From the NCBI GenBank assembly GCA_041628225.1, contig JBFKPQ010000032.1, positions 1 through 20,308 on the forward strand: 20,308 nucleotides of DNA, written 5' to 3'. Below are positions 5,781 through 12,893 of this stretch, in pieces; position 1 is the stretch's first letter, and each line of letters begins with the position of its first letter. Source of the stretch: JBFKPQ01 sp041628225. Lineage in GTDB: Bacteria; Actinomycetota; Acidimicrobiia; Spongiisociales; JAENVV01. The position numbers and the translations under genes were made by a program. The notes beneath the pieces are model-generated. The model did no database searches, was not told where the DNA came from, and was given only the letters and a program-made list of their open reading frames with translations.

Positions 5781-5821
5781 GTAGGAGCGCGTTGCGGTTC
5801 GGGCGACCGCAGATCTCCTAC
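5781..5821. repeat. Nested inverted repeat upstream of comM
   Basis: GTAGGAG (5781-5787) pairs with CTCCTAC (5815-5821), and inside it GCGGT (5794-5798) pairs with ACCGC (5806-5810). The two stems are coaxial with small internal loops, as in a structured RNA or a compound operator. It begins only eight bases after the previous inverted repeat. Confidence 0.6.
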
Positions 5822-5950
5822 GGCCGGCGACGGCCATCTACGGGCAACCGCCGCAGGCTCTCGACCGTGTCCGACCCGTCGACTCGGGGCGTCTGCGCTG
5901 TGGGCGCCTCGAGTCGCGTTCCCGTCACACCCGTGCCATACGGTCGAGCC

Positions 5951-7423
5951 ATGTACGCATCTGTCTCGTCCGTCGCCCTGCTGGGCGTCGAGCCCCAGCC
6001 GGTCACGGTGGAGGTGTTCGTCGCCCAAGCCCACAAACCCACGTTCACGATCGTCGGCCTTCCCGACACTGCGGTGCGAGAAGCGCGCGACCGGGTCCAG
6101 GCCGCCATCCGATCGACGGGGTTGACGTTTCCCGGTGGCAAGATCACCGTGAATCTGGCGCCGGCGGGCCTCCCGAAGGCCGGTTCTGCGTATGACCTGC
6201 CGATCGCGCTCGGCGTGCTCGTGGCGGCACGCCTCGTGGGGACCGAAGCTGCCGACACGGTGGCGCTCGGCGAGCTGGCGCTGGACGGCACGGTGCGCAC
6301 CGTGCGCGGCGGGCTGGCGGCCGGTCTCGTCGCCCGCCGAACCGGTCGACGATGCATCTTGGACCCGCACGGAGCCGGGGAAGCGGCGCTCGTCGAGGGC
6401 GCCGATGTGCGGGCGGTCACCTCGCTCGGCCACGCGCTGGGTGTTCTCGTATCCGACGCCGATGGTGCGGTGGTGGCGCAACCGCCCGAAGGCGGCGGCG
6501 CGACCGTGGATCTCGCCGACGTGCGCGGACACGCCGAAGCACGTCGTGCCCTCGAGATCGCCGCGGCCGGGCGCCATCACGTGTTGCTCTGGGGGCCGCC
6601 GGGCTCGGGCAAGACCATGCTCGCTCGTGCGCTGCCCGCCATCCTGCCGCAACTGGAACCGTCCGAAGCGCTCGACGTCGCCCAGGTGTGGGCGGCGGCA
6701 GGTCGGCAGCCACCTTGTCGAACGACCCGCCCGTTTCGTGCTCCGCACCACACTGCCACCCCCGCCGCCCTGGTCGGAGGGGGGAGCGGTCTGCCGGTGC
6801 CGGGGGAGGTGTCGCTGGCCCACCGAGGCGTGCTCTTCCTCGACGAACTCGGTGAGTTCCCTCCGCATCTCCTCGACACGCTCCGCCAGCCCATCGAGGA
6901 CGGTGAGGTGACCGTGGCCCGCAAAGGAGTCTCGGTCCGCTTTCCCGCCGCCATCCAGGTCGTTGCCGCCACCAACCCATGTCCGTGCGGGTACGCCACC
7001 GACGCCAAGGTTTTCTGTCGCTGCTCGCAGACCGCGGTCGACAAGTACCGCCGCCGGTTGTCGGGTCCACTCGTCGACCGGTTCGACGTGCGGATCCCCG
7101 TTCCTCGCCCCGATCGCGCGGCCCTCGTCGGGCCTCCGTCCGAGCCCTCAGCGGTGGTATCGGAGCGAGTGGCGGCCGCGCAGGCGTTTCGGGCCGCGGC
7201 CGGGCGACCGGCGGGGCCGCTGAACAGGCGTCAGCTCGATGAACTGGCCTGGACGCCAGCCGCCATGGGTCTGCTCGAGCGATCGATCGATCGGCTGGCC
7301 CTGTCGGCGCGGGGCTTCGATCGGGCCAGGCGGGTCTCCAGAACGATCGCCGATCTGGCGGCTTCGGAGCCGGTCGACGGGCCGCACGTTGCCGAAGCGT
7401 TGGCGCTGCGCGGGTCGCTGTGA
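5951..7423 (+). CDS. comM: ComM/YifB family AAA+ ATPase (Mg-chelatase-like)
   Basis: ComM is a hexameric helicase that promotes branch migration when incoming DNA recombines during natural transformation; the family is also widespread in bacteria not known to be competent. The 490-residue product has the N-terminal YifB domain (YASVSSVALLGVE, then VEVFVAQAHKPTFTIVGLPD), Walker A GPPGSGKT at 215-222, Walker B VLFLDE at 294-299 and a Cys cluster CPCGY...CRC after sensor 1 that may bind zinc. The ATG at 5951 matches family N-termini; an in-frame upstream start at 5792 would add unrelated residues. No Shine-Dalgarno is visible. Its stop overlaps the GTG of dprA, so the two DNA-uptake processing genes are coupled. 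Confidence 0.96.
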   Translation: MYASVSSVALLGVEPQPVTVEVFVAQAHKPTFTIVGLPDTAVREARDRVQAAIRSTGLTFPGGKITVNLAPAGLPKAGSAYDLPIALGVLVAARLVGTEAADTVALGELALDGTVRTVRGGLAAGLVARRTGRRCILDPHGAGEAALVEGADVRAVTSLGHALGVLVSDADGAVVAQPPEGGGATVDLADVRGHAEARRALEIAAAGRHHVLLWGPPGSGKTMLARALPAILPQLEPSEALDVAQVWAAAGRQPPCRTTRPFRAPHHTATPAALVGGGSGLPVPGEVSLAHRGVLFLDELGEFPPHLLDTLRQPIEDGEVTVARKGVSVRFPAAIQVVAATNPCPCGYATDAKVFCRCSQTAVDKYRRRLSGPLVDRFDVRIPVPRPDRAALVGPPSEPSAVVSERVAAAQAFRAAAGRPAGPLNRRQLDELAWTPAAMGLLERSIDRLALSARGFDRARRVSRTIADLAASEPVDGPHVAEALALRGSL

Positions 7424-8421
7424 GCACCGAAGATCGGCTGCGACTGGCGTTCGTCGCCATGCATCCCGACCGCAGAAGAACACTGCTCGGACGCCACGGA
7501 TCGGCGGGGGCAGTCCTCCGCCGCATCGCGTCCGGTGCGATCGATGTGCCGGCTACGGCGAAGGCCGCTGCGGCCGTCTCGGCGGACGAGCGCCGGACCG
7601 CCCTGGCGGCGCGAGGTATCGAAGCGGTCATGGCCGAAGACCTGCCGGAACAGCTCGCCCAACTACCCGAGGTGCCCGATGTCCTGTTCGTGCGCGGAAC
7701 GCTGCCGACCCAGCCGGGCGTCGCCATCGTCGGTAGCCGGCGAGCCACGACCTACGGACGGACGTTGGCGCGCGCCCTCGGTTCGGCTGCCGGACGCCAC
7801 TGGCCGGTCATCTCCGGTCTTGCCCGAGGCGTCGACGGCGCTGCCCACGAGGGAACCGTCGGGGTCGGCGGGCGCGGCGTGGCGGTCCTCGGGTGCGGGA
7901 TCGACCGCTGGTATCCGGCTGTCCACCGGCGGCTCGGCGAAAAGCTGCTCGAAGGGGGTGGTGCCGTCGTGTCCGAGTACCCGCCCGGGACGCCGCCGAC
8001 CGGGTGGCGTTTCCCGCCCCGCAATCGCATCATCTCGGGTCTCGCCGAGGTCGTGGTGATCGTCGAAGCGGCCGTGCCGAGCGGTGCGATGATCACCGCC
8101 CGGCTCGCCCTCGAGCAGGGCAGGTCGGTGTTCGCGGTACCGGGAGACGTGGATCGGCAGACGTCGGCAGGATGCAACCTGCTCATCCGCGATGGAGCCT
8201 GGCCCGTGTTCGGTCCGGAAGATCTCGTGGCCTCGCTCGGGGTTTCGCCCGAGCCGCCGGTGGACCCACCGATCGCGCTCGGACCGAACGGCACGACGGT
8301 GGATGAACTCGCGGCAACGTTGGGTGTTCCGGTCGACGAGGCGCTTCGGACCGTGGCGCAATGGGAACTCGACGGCGCCGTCCGGCGTGCCCACGGACGG
8401 GTACTGCCGGGGGGCGCTTGA
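7420..8421 (+). CDS. dprA: DNA-processing protein DprA/Smf
   Basis: DprA binds incoming single-stranded DNA and loads RecA during transformation. The 333-residue product has an N-terminal helical region (1-85) and the Rossmann-type DprA core: VAIVGSRRAT, ISGLARGVDGAAHEG, VLGCGIDRWYP, SEYPPG, FPPRNRIISGLAEVVVIVEA and SGAMITARLALEQGR, VFAVPGD. A C-terminal winged-helix-like segment follows (about 275-333, including GTTVDELAATLGVPVDEALRT in two blocks). The GTG at 7420 overlaps the comM stop by 4 bp. Its own stop codon lies inside the TTGACA of the next promoter, so dprA reading frame and aroG promoter share sequence. No other competence genes are in the window, so transformability cannot be inferred. 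Confidence 0.96.
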   Translation: MSTEDRLRLAFVAMHPDRRRTLLGRHGSAGAVLRRIASGAIDVPATAKAAAAVSADERRTALAARGIEAVMAEDLPEQLAQLPEVPDVLFVRGTLPTQPGVAIVGSRRATTYGRTLARALGSAAGRHWPVISGLARGVDGAAHEGTVGVGGRGVAVLGCGIDRWYPAVHRRLGEKLLEGGGAVVSEYPPGTPPTGWRFPPRNRIISGLAEVVVIVEAAVPSGAMITARLALEQGRSVFAVPGDVDRQTSAGCNLLIRDGAWPVFGPEDLVASLGVSPEPPVDPPIALGPNGTTVDELAATLGVPVDEALRTVAQWELDGAVRRAHGRVLPGGA

Positions 8422-8446
8422 CAGCGCCGGCGGCTTCGTCCACGAT
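8418..8446 (+). promoter_or_regulatory. Candidate promoter for the DAHP synthase leader
   Basis: A perfect TTGACA (8418-8423) overlaps the dprA stop. A 17-bp spacer leads to CACGAT (8441-8446), which keeps the three most conserved -10 bases (A2, A5, T6). Expected transcription start is near 8453-8456, placing the leader-peptide ATG at or almost at the 5' end of the RNA. Confidence 0.6.
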
Positions 8447-8455
8447 GGCTGCCAC

Positions 8456-8512
8456 ATGCCAGCTCGTCACGTGTTTGCGTTCTACTTTTTCGGCCCTTCG
8501 GGGTCGGAGTAG
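8456..8512 (+). CDS. Phe/Tyr-rich leader peptide of the DAHP synthase attenuator
   Basis: A short ORF encodes MPARHVFAFYFFGPSGSE (18 residues). Codons 7-12 (8474-8491) are Phe-Ala-Phe-Tyr-Phe-Phe, five aromatic residues out of six, placed just before a UUCG-capped hairpin and upstream of an intrinsic terminator and a DAHP synthase gene. This is the classic design of an amino-acid attenuator leader peptide, here sensing charged tRNA-Phe and tRNA-Tyr. There is no clear Shine-Dalgarno; the predicted transcription start lies within about three bases of the ATG, so initiation would be leaderless or nearly so, as is common in actinobacteria. The stop codon UAG is part of the antiterminator strand. 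The product is presumably not functional as a protein. Confidence 0.8.
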   Translation: MPARHVFAFYFFGPSGSE

Positions 8513-8567
8513 CTGGCGTACCTGGTACCTACTTCGATCCCGAGCCGGCGGCTCGGGATTTCTTTTT
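8491..8567 (+). promoter_or_regulatory. Transcription attenuator (mutually exclusive hairpins) before DAHP synthase
   Basis: Three alternative RNA structures can be drawn. The protector hairpin 1:2 pairs CGGCCC (8491-8496) with GGGUCG (8501-8506) around a UUCG tetraloop, with one G-U pair. The antiterminator 2:3 pairs 8497-8512 with 8529-8544 over 16 continuous base pairs, three of them G-U; its loop contains a further GTAC/GTAC mini-stem. The terminator 3:4 pairs 8537-8546 with 8550-8559. Strand 2 includes the leader-peptide stop codon. A ribosome stalled on the Phe/Tyr codons disrupts 1:2 and frees strand 2 to form 2:3, giving read-through. A ribosome reaching the stop covers strand 2, and the terminator forms. 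Confidence 0.8.
8537..8567 (+). terminator. Intrinsic (Rho-independent) terminator in the DAHP synthase leader
   Basis: ATCCCGAGCC (8537-8546) and GGCTCGGGAT (8550-8559) form a perfect 10-bp stem with a 3-nt loop, followed by a T-tract (8559-8567, TTTCTTTTT). It lies 26 bp upstream of the aroG start, not after a gene, so its role is attenuation. It is the only hairpin plus T-tract I found in the window. Confidence 0.88.
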
Positions 8568-8593
8568 CCCGGGGCGCCACGACAGGAGCGGCC

Positions 8594-9655
8594 ATGTCCG
8601 ACATCACGAACCCCCGGCCCGTCGAGGACACGCATGTCCGCGAGCTGCTGCCACTGCACACGCCGCGTCGGGTCAAGCAACGGCACCCCAACCGATCGCA
8701 TGAACTGATCGCGAACACGCGGTCCGCCATCGCCGACGTGGTCCACGGGCGCGACGATCATCGCCTGGTCGTCGTGGTCGGTCCCTGCTCGATTCATGAT
8801 GTCGAAGCGGCCTACGACTACGCGCACCGCCTCGTCGAACTGCGCGGCCGGTACGAGGACGAACTCGTCGTCGTCATGCGGACCTACTTCGAGAAGCCTC
8901 GCACCACCGTCGGCTGGACTGGACTCGTGTACGACCCGCAACTCGACGGTTCGGAGGACATTCCCACCGGCATCGACGTATCGCGGAGCCTGCTGGTCGG
9001 CATCAACGAACTGGGCGTTCCCTGCGCCGTCGAGCTGCTCGACCCGATCACGCCGCAGTACTACGCCGACCTCGTTTCGTGGGCTGCGATCGGCGCCCGA
9101 ACGGTCGAGAGCCAGGTCCATCGTCAGTTGGCGTCCGGTCTGTCGATGCCGGTCGGGTTCAAGAACGCCACCGACGGGCGGGTGAAGGTGGCCGCTCAGG
9201 CGATGGAGGCGTCGGCGAGACAGCACAGCTTCTTCGGCATCACCACCGATGGTGAGGTCGCCATGGTGCGCACATCGGGCAACCCCGATGTCCACATCGT
9301 CCTGCGGGGCGGCACGTCCGGCACGAACTACGACGCGGCATCGATCGACGCCGCCGCCTCGATGGGTGCCGATCAGGGGATCGAACGCTCCGTGATGGTC
9401 GACTGCTCCCACGGCAACTCGTCGAAGGATCACCGGCGCCAGACCGGCGTGGCGCAGACCGTGCTCGACCAGGTTCGGGACGGGGATCGCCGCATCATGG
9501 GTCTCATGATCGAGAGCCACCTGTCGGCGGGTCGTCAGGACTGGCAGCCCAACTCGGAGCTGGCCTACGGCGTCTCGATCACCGACGCCTGTATCGGGTG
9601 GGACGAGACGGCCGAGCTGCTCGACGCGTGTGCGGCCGCCGTGAAGGGTCGTTGA
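8594..9655 (+). CDS. aroG: 3-deoxy-7-phosphoheptulonate (DAHP) synthase, type I AroG-like
   Basis: This enzyme condenses phosphoenolpyruvate with erythrose 4-phosphate, the first step of the shikimate pathway. The 353-residue product is the long AroG/AroF/AroH type. It has VVGPCSIHD (metal ligand Cys65), FEKPRTTVGW (99-108), GARTVESQVHRQLASGLS, VGFKNATDG, DCSHGNSSK (ligand His273), ESHL (ligand Glu307) and SITDACIGW (ligand Asp331). Residues matching the E. coli AroG feedback pocket (Asp150, Pro154, Leu179, Ser184 here) are kept, so allosteric inhibition by an aromatic amino acid is plausible. The ATG at 8594 has AGGAG about eight bases upstream. An attenuator with a Phe/Tyr-rich leader peptide precedes it. 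It is otherwise isolated from aromatic pathway genes. Confidence 0.96.
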   Translation: MSDITNPRPVEDTHVRELLPLHTPRRVKQRHPNRSHELIANTRSAIADVVHGRDDHRLVVVVGPCSIHDVEAAYDYAHRLVELRGRYEDELVVVMRTYFEKPRTTVGWTGLVYDPQLDGSEDIPTGIDVSRSLLVGINELGVPCAVELLDPITPQYYADLVSWAAIGARTVESQVHRQLASGLSMPVGFKNATDGRVKVAAQAMEASARQHSFFGITTDGEVAMVRTSGNPDVHIVLRGGTSGTNYDAASIDAAASMGADQGIERSVMVDCSHGNSSKDHRRQTGVAQTVLDQVRDGDRRIMGLMIESHLSAGRQDWQPNSELAYGVSITDACIGWDETAELLDACAAAVKGR

Positions 9656-9686
9656 CCGGTCGGGTCCCGGCGGCAAGGATGAGGTG

Positions 9687-10574
9687 ATGCCGCTCCCGGA
9701 TCCACCTGCTTGGGCCAGCCCCGCAATCCACGCCTACCTCATCCGACTCCGGACGCAGCGCGGCTTGTCGGTCCACTCGATCGAGGCATACCGGCGCGAC
9801 CTCGGCCAGTTCTCGGCATTCTGCGACGGAGCGGGGTGCGGTTCGCTCGCCGAGATCGACCGTTTCGCCATCCGCGCGTTTCTCGGGTACCTCGATGCCG
9901 AGGGCTACGCGCGTCGGTCGATCAACCGGAAAGCCAGCTCCATCCGCTCGTTCCTGGCCGACCTCGCCAGGCGCGGCGATCTTCCAGCCAACCAGGCCGA
10001 TCTCGTGGCCCGTCCCAAGCAACCTCATCGCCTGCCGAAGGCGCTCCCCAAGCGAGCCGTCACGACGGTCCTGGATGCGATCGACGGTGACGCTCCCGTC
10101 GACCTGCGAGATCGGGCGCTGCTCGAGTTGCTCTATGCGACCGGTCTCCGCGTGTCGGAACTCGCGTCTCTCACCGTGCAGGCAGTGGGGCGCGACCGGC
10201 TCAGTGTGCGTGGCAAGGGCGACCGCGACCGTGTGGTGCCCGTCGGCAAGCCGGCCCGGGTCGCCGTCGAGGTGTGGGCCGATCGGGGACGCCCTGCGTT
10301 GGTGTCGGCCGCGGCCGGTGATGCCCTCTGGGTCGGGGTGCGGGGCGGCCGCCTCGACGTGCGCGGGATACGCCGAATCGTCCACCGACGGGCCGGGACG
10401 TTCCCTCATGCCCTTCGACATTCGTTCGCAACGCACCTCCTGGAAGGGGGCGCCGACCTGCGGGCGGTACAGGAAATGCTGGGGCACATTGATCTCGCGA
10501 CCACCCAGATTTACACTGCCGTGACTCGGGAGCATCTCAAAGCCACGTACGAGCGGAGCCACCCGCGTGCATGA
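9687..10574 (+). CDS. xerC: Tyrosine recombinase XerC/XerD family
   Basis: Xer recombinases resolve chromosome dimers at dif sites near division. The 295-residue product has an N-terminal SAM-like core-binding domain (about 12-95) and the catalytic domain with Arg155 in TGLRVSEL, Lys177 in RGKGDRDR, His241 and Arg244 in PHALRHSFATHL, His267 in LGHIDLATT and nucleophile Tyr276. All six catalytic residues are present. XerC fits the conserved position between dprA and whiG-rpsB better than XerD, but sequence alone does not separate them. ATG 9687 is preferred to GTG 9684 because AAGGA lies seven bases before it. The gene overlaps the downstream sigma factor by 8 bp. No integrase-associated genes or attachment repeats are nearby, so it looks chromosomal and resident. 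Confidence 0.94.
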   Translation: MPLPDPPAWASPAIHAYLIRLRTQRGLSVHSIEAYRRDLGQFSAFCDGAGCGSLAEIDRFAIRAFLGYLDAEGYARRSINRKASSIRSFLADLARRGDLPANQADLVARPKQPHRLPKALPKRAVTTVLDAIDGDAPVDLRDRALLELLYATGLRVSELASLTVQAVGRDRLSVRGKGDRDRVVPVGKPARVAVEVWADRGRPALVSAAAGDALWVGVRGGRLDVRGIRRIVHRRAGTFPHALRHSFATHLLEGGADLRAVQEMLGHIDLATTQIYTAVTREHLKATYERSHPRA

Positions 10575-11337
10575 ACCCACGGAAGACCACATCCAAGAGC
10601 TCTGGTCGTCGTTCAAGGCGACCGGCGACGAGAAAGCCCGCGAAGGCCTGATCCTCCACTATTCGCCGCTCGTCAAGTTCGTCGCGGGCCGCGTGGGCGT
10701 CGGGCTGCCGCGCAACGTCGAGCAGGCCGACCTGATCTCGTACGGGATCTTCGGTCTCATCGACGCGATCGACAAGTTCGAGCCGGAGCGCGGATTCAAG
10801 TTCGAGACCTATGCCATCACGCGGGTCAAGGGGGCGATCCTCGATGAGCTGCGGGCGCTCGACTGGGTCCCACGTTCAGTACGGGCCCGGGCGCGCGAGA
10901 TCGAACGTTCCCTGCAGGAACTCGAGCACAAGCTGCAGCGGACGCCGTCGGAAGAAGAGCTCGCCGCCCACATGACGATGGACCTCACGGCGTTGCAGGA
11001 TGCTCTCGGCGAGATCTCTTCGCTCGGGTTGGTGGCTCTCGACGAACTCCTCGGACGTGATTCCGACTCGTCGTCGGTCGGTGACCTCTTGCCGGATCCA
11101 CGCGGGGTGAGCCCCGAGGCCGCCTTCCAGGTCGAGGAGATGAAACGCGTCATCGCCGACTCCATCAACCGGCTGCCCGATCGGGAGCGGCTCGTCGTGA
11201 CGCTCTACTACTACGAGGGCCTCACGCTCGCCGAGATCGGTGAGGTGCTCGGTGTCACCGAATCGCGGGTGTGTCAGATCCACACCAAGTCGGTGATGAG
11301 CTTGCGCAATCGGATGACCGAACCGACCTACCGCTGA
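10567..11337 (+). CDS. whiG: WhiG/FliA-type RNA polymerase sigma factor
   Basis: The 256-residue product is a group 3 sigma factor. Region 2 (about 30-108) includes DLISYGIFGLIDAIDKFEPE and GFKFETYAITRVKGAILDEL; region 3 (about 110-165) includes RSVRARAREIE and RTPSEEELAAHM; region 4 (about 205-250) includes LPDRERLVVTLYYYEGLTLA and the helix-turn-helix EIGEVLGVTESRVCQIH. Such factors control sporulation (WhiG) in streptomycetes and flagellar genes (FliA) elsewhere. The place just upstream of rpsB-tsf matches streptomycete whiG, hence the symbol. It does not show that this organism sporulates. GTG 10567 has GGAG eight bases upstream and overlaps xerC by 8 bp. No anti-sigma gene is adjacent. 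Confidence 0.92.
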   Translation: MHEPTEDHIQELWSSFKATGDEKAREGLILHYSPLVKFVAGRVGVGLPRNVEQADLISYGIFGLIDAIDKFEPERGFKFETYAITRVKGAILDELRALDWVPRSVRARAREIERSLQELEHKLQRTPSEEELAAHMTMDLTALQDALGEISSLGLVALDELLGRDSDSSSVGDLLPDPRGVSPEAAFQVEEMKRVIADSINRLPDRERLVVTLYYYEGLTLAEIGEVLGVTESRVCQIHTKSVMSLRNRMTEPTYR

Positions 11338-11362
11338 GTCGCACGCCTCCCGGAGGCAGCAC

Positions 11363-11368
11363 TACACT
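11363..11368 (+). promoter_or_regulatory. Candidate -10 element for rpsB-tsf
   Basis: TACACT lies in the 157-bp gap before rpsB and matches the hexamer proposed upstream of DUF2469. No good -35 is seen at 16-18 bp. Transcription from here would give a leader of about 118 nt. Confidence 0.35.
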
Positions 11369-11412
11369 CGCGGCGATCTTCGGATCGAGAACACACGCCT
11401 CGGTCGACGTCC

Positions 11413-11437
11413 CCACGGTCTGGATGCATCCAGCGGG
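11413..11437 (+). promoter_or_regulatory. Structured element in the rpsB leader
   Basis: A perfect 14-bp palindrome, CTGGATGCATCCAG (11420-11433), is flanked by CCCC upstream (11411-11414) and GGGG downstream (11435-11438), which can extend the stem past an internal loop. It could be an RNA element for ribosomal-protein autoregulation or a DNA-binding site. No T-tract follows. Confidence 0.45.
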
Positions 11438-11494
11438 GAACAACTGCCGCCCAGCGGACACCGGCGCGGAGGAACAACCACAAGGAGCACCACC

Positions 11495-12259
11495 ATGGCT
11501 GTGACCATGAAGCAGCTGCTGGAAGCCGGTGTCCACTTCGGACACCAGACCCGGCGCTGGAACCCCAAGATGCGCCCGTACATCTACGGCGAGCGCAACG
11601 GTATCCACATCATCGACCTGCGGCAGACGCTGGAACAGGCGAACGACGCCGCGGCGTTCGTCAAGTCCCTGGCCTCCGACGGGGGGTCGCTGATGTTCGT
11701 CGGTACGAAAAAGCAGGTGGCCGGCGCCGTGGCCGAACACGCCGAGCGCTCGTCGCAGCCCTACGTCAACTTCCGGTGGCTCGGCGGCATGCTGACCAAC
11801 TTCTCCACCATCCAGAAGCGGATCTTCTACATGAAAGAACTGATCCGGATGGAGGAGTCCGGCGAGATGAACGCTCTCCCAAAAAAGGAACGCCTGCGTC
11901 TGCGGCGTGAGCTGGAGAAGCTCCAGCGTAACCTCGGTGGCGTGATCGGCCTGAAAGCGCTGCCCGATGCCTTGTTCGTGGTGGACATCAACGTCGAAGG
12001 CACGGCCATCAAGGAAGCCAATCGCCTCGGTATCCCGGTCATCGCCCTCGTCGACTCCAACTGCGATCCGGACAACGTCGACTACGTGATCCCGGGCAAC
12101 GACGACGCGGTTCGGTCCGCTCAGCTCTTGTGTTCCGTCATGGCCGACGCCTGCATCGAGGGGGCACAGCTGATCGGATCATCCGACGTGGGCGCCATGA
12201 CCGATGCCGACGAAGACACCACCGCGGCCTCCGCCGACGACGCACCGGCCGACGCCTAG
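11495..12259 (+). CDS. rpsB: 30S ribosomal protein S2
   Basis: S2 assembles late onto the small subunit head-body junction and is needed for S1 binding. The 254-residue product has the full family pattern: MKQLLEAGVHFGHQTRRWNP, MRPYIYGERNGIHIIDLRQT, FVGTKKQ, NFRWLGGMLTNFSTI, PDALFVVDI and PVIALVDSNCDPDNVDYVIP. It ends in a short acidic Ala/Asp/Thr tail (about residues 232-254). ATG 11495 has AAGGAG about eight bases upstream. tsf follows after 8 bp, the near-universal rpsB-tsf pair. The leader of about 150 nt contains a palindrome that may be regulatory. Confidence 0.98.
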   Translation: MAVTMKQLLEAGVHFGHQTRRWNPKMRPYIYGERNGIHIIDLRQTLEQANDAAAFVKSLASDGGSLMFVGTKKQVAGAVAEHAERSSQPYVNFRWLGGMLTNFSTIQKRIFYMKELIRMEESGEMNALPKKERLRLRRELEKLQRNLGGVIGLKALPDALFVVDINVEGTAIKEANRLGIPVIALVDSNCDPDNVDYVIPGNDDAVRSAQLLCSVMADACIEGAQLIGSSDVGAMTDADEDTTAASADDAPADA

Positions 12260-12267
12260 GAGATCCC

Positions 12268-12882
12268 GTGCCTGATTTCACTGCCAAAGACGTACAGACG
12301 CTGCGCCAGTCGACCGGCGTCGGCATGATGGACGCCAAGAAGGCGCTCACCGAAACCGACGGGAACTTCGACAAGGCCGTCGAGTACCTGCGGGAGAAGG
12401 GTCTGGCCGCCTCCGCCAAGCGCGCCGACCGCGAGGCGTCGGAAGGGACGATCGGTAGCTACCTCCATACCCAGAACGAACGAGACGTCGCCGGCGTCCT
12501 CGTGTATCTGTCGTCGGAGACCGACTTCGTCGCCAAGAGCGAAGAGTTCAAGGAAGCGGCTCGCGATCTCGCCATGCACGTCGCCTGGGGCAAGCCCGCC
12601 TATCTGACGCGCGACGACGTGCCGGCCGAGGTGCTCGACCAAGAGCGATCGATCATCGCCAAGCAGGCAGAGAACGAGAACAAGCCTGCCGAGGTCATTC
12701 CGAAGATCGTCGAGGGACGTCTCGAGAAGTTTTTTGCCGACAACGTGCTCTTGGACCAGCCCTTCGTGCGCTCGGACAAGTTCGACGGCACCGTCGACGA
12801 AATGGTCAAGCAGCTGGCCGCCAAGATGGGCGAGAACATCACCATCAAGGCGTTCTCCAGGCTCGCGGTCGGAGAGAGCTAG
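12268..12882 (+). CDS. tsf: Translation elongation factor Ts
   Basis: EF-Ts exchanges GDP for GTP on EF-Tu. The 204-residue product has the N-terminal UBA-like domain with VQTLRQSTGVGMMDAKKALT, the nucleotide-exchange signature SSETDFVAKSEEF, and the C-terminal conserved VRSDKFDGTVDEM and ITIKAFSRLAVGE. It is shorter than the 283-residue E. coli protein, resembling the compact EF-Ts forms of Thermus and some actinobacteria, which lack part of the core repeat. GTG 12268 is supported by AGGAG five bases upstream, overlapping the rpsB stop. pyrH follows after 11 bp. Confidence 0.97.
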   Translation: MPDFTAKDVQTLRQSTGVGMMDAKKALTETDGNFDKAVEYLREKGLAASAKRADREASEGTIGSYLHTQNERDVAGVLVYLSSETDFVAKSEEFKEAARDLAMHVAWGKPAYLTRDDVPAEVLDQERSIIAKQAENENKPAEVIPKIVEGRLEKFFADNVLLDQPFVRSDKFDGTVDEMVKQLAAKMGENITIKAFSRLAVGES

Positions 12883-12893
12883 ATTCTGGGACG

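Larger units (their letters stand above)
5669..5950. other. Divergent intergenic region between the minus-strand operon and comM
   Basis: This 282-bp stretch has no ORF I would defend. On the minus strand TACACT (complement of 5693-5698) is a possible -10 for the 5668 gene. On the plus strand TACGGT at 5939-5944 lies six bases before the comM ATG and could drive a leaderless message. The middle (5745-5821) holds two inverted repeats, described separately. The rest looks unstructured to me. Confidence 0.6.

Noticed and set aside
5792..5950. N-terminal extension of comM from GTG 5792
   Set aside because: The added residues are Arg/Ser-rich with no resemblance to YifB N-termini, and they run through the inverted-repeat region.
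5669..6868. Very long minus-strand open frame continuing upstream of the 115-residue gene and opposite comM
   Set aside because: It is a high-GC shadow of comM; the AGGAGG before ATG 5668 marks the real start.
8361..8708. Alternative plus-strand frame through the aroG leader
   Set aside because: It runs through the terminator into aroG out of frame with no domain; the 18-codon peptide in the other frame explains the leader far better.
9684..10574. XerC-family gene as a sign of a mobile element or integron
   Set aside because: It sits in the conserved dprA-xerC-sigma-rpsB order with no attachment repeats, composition change or cargo genes.
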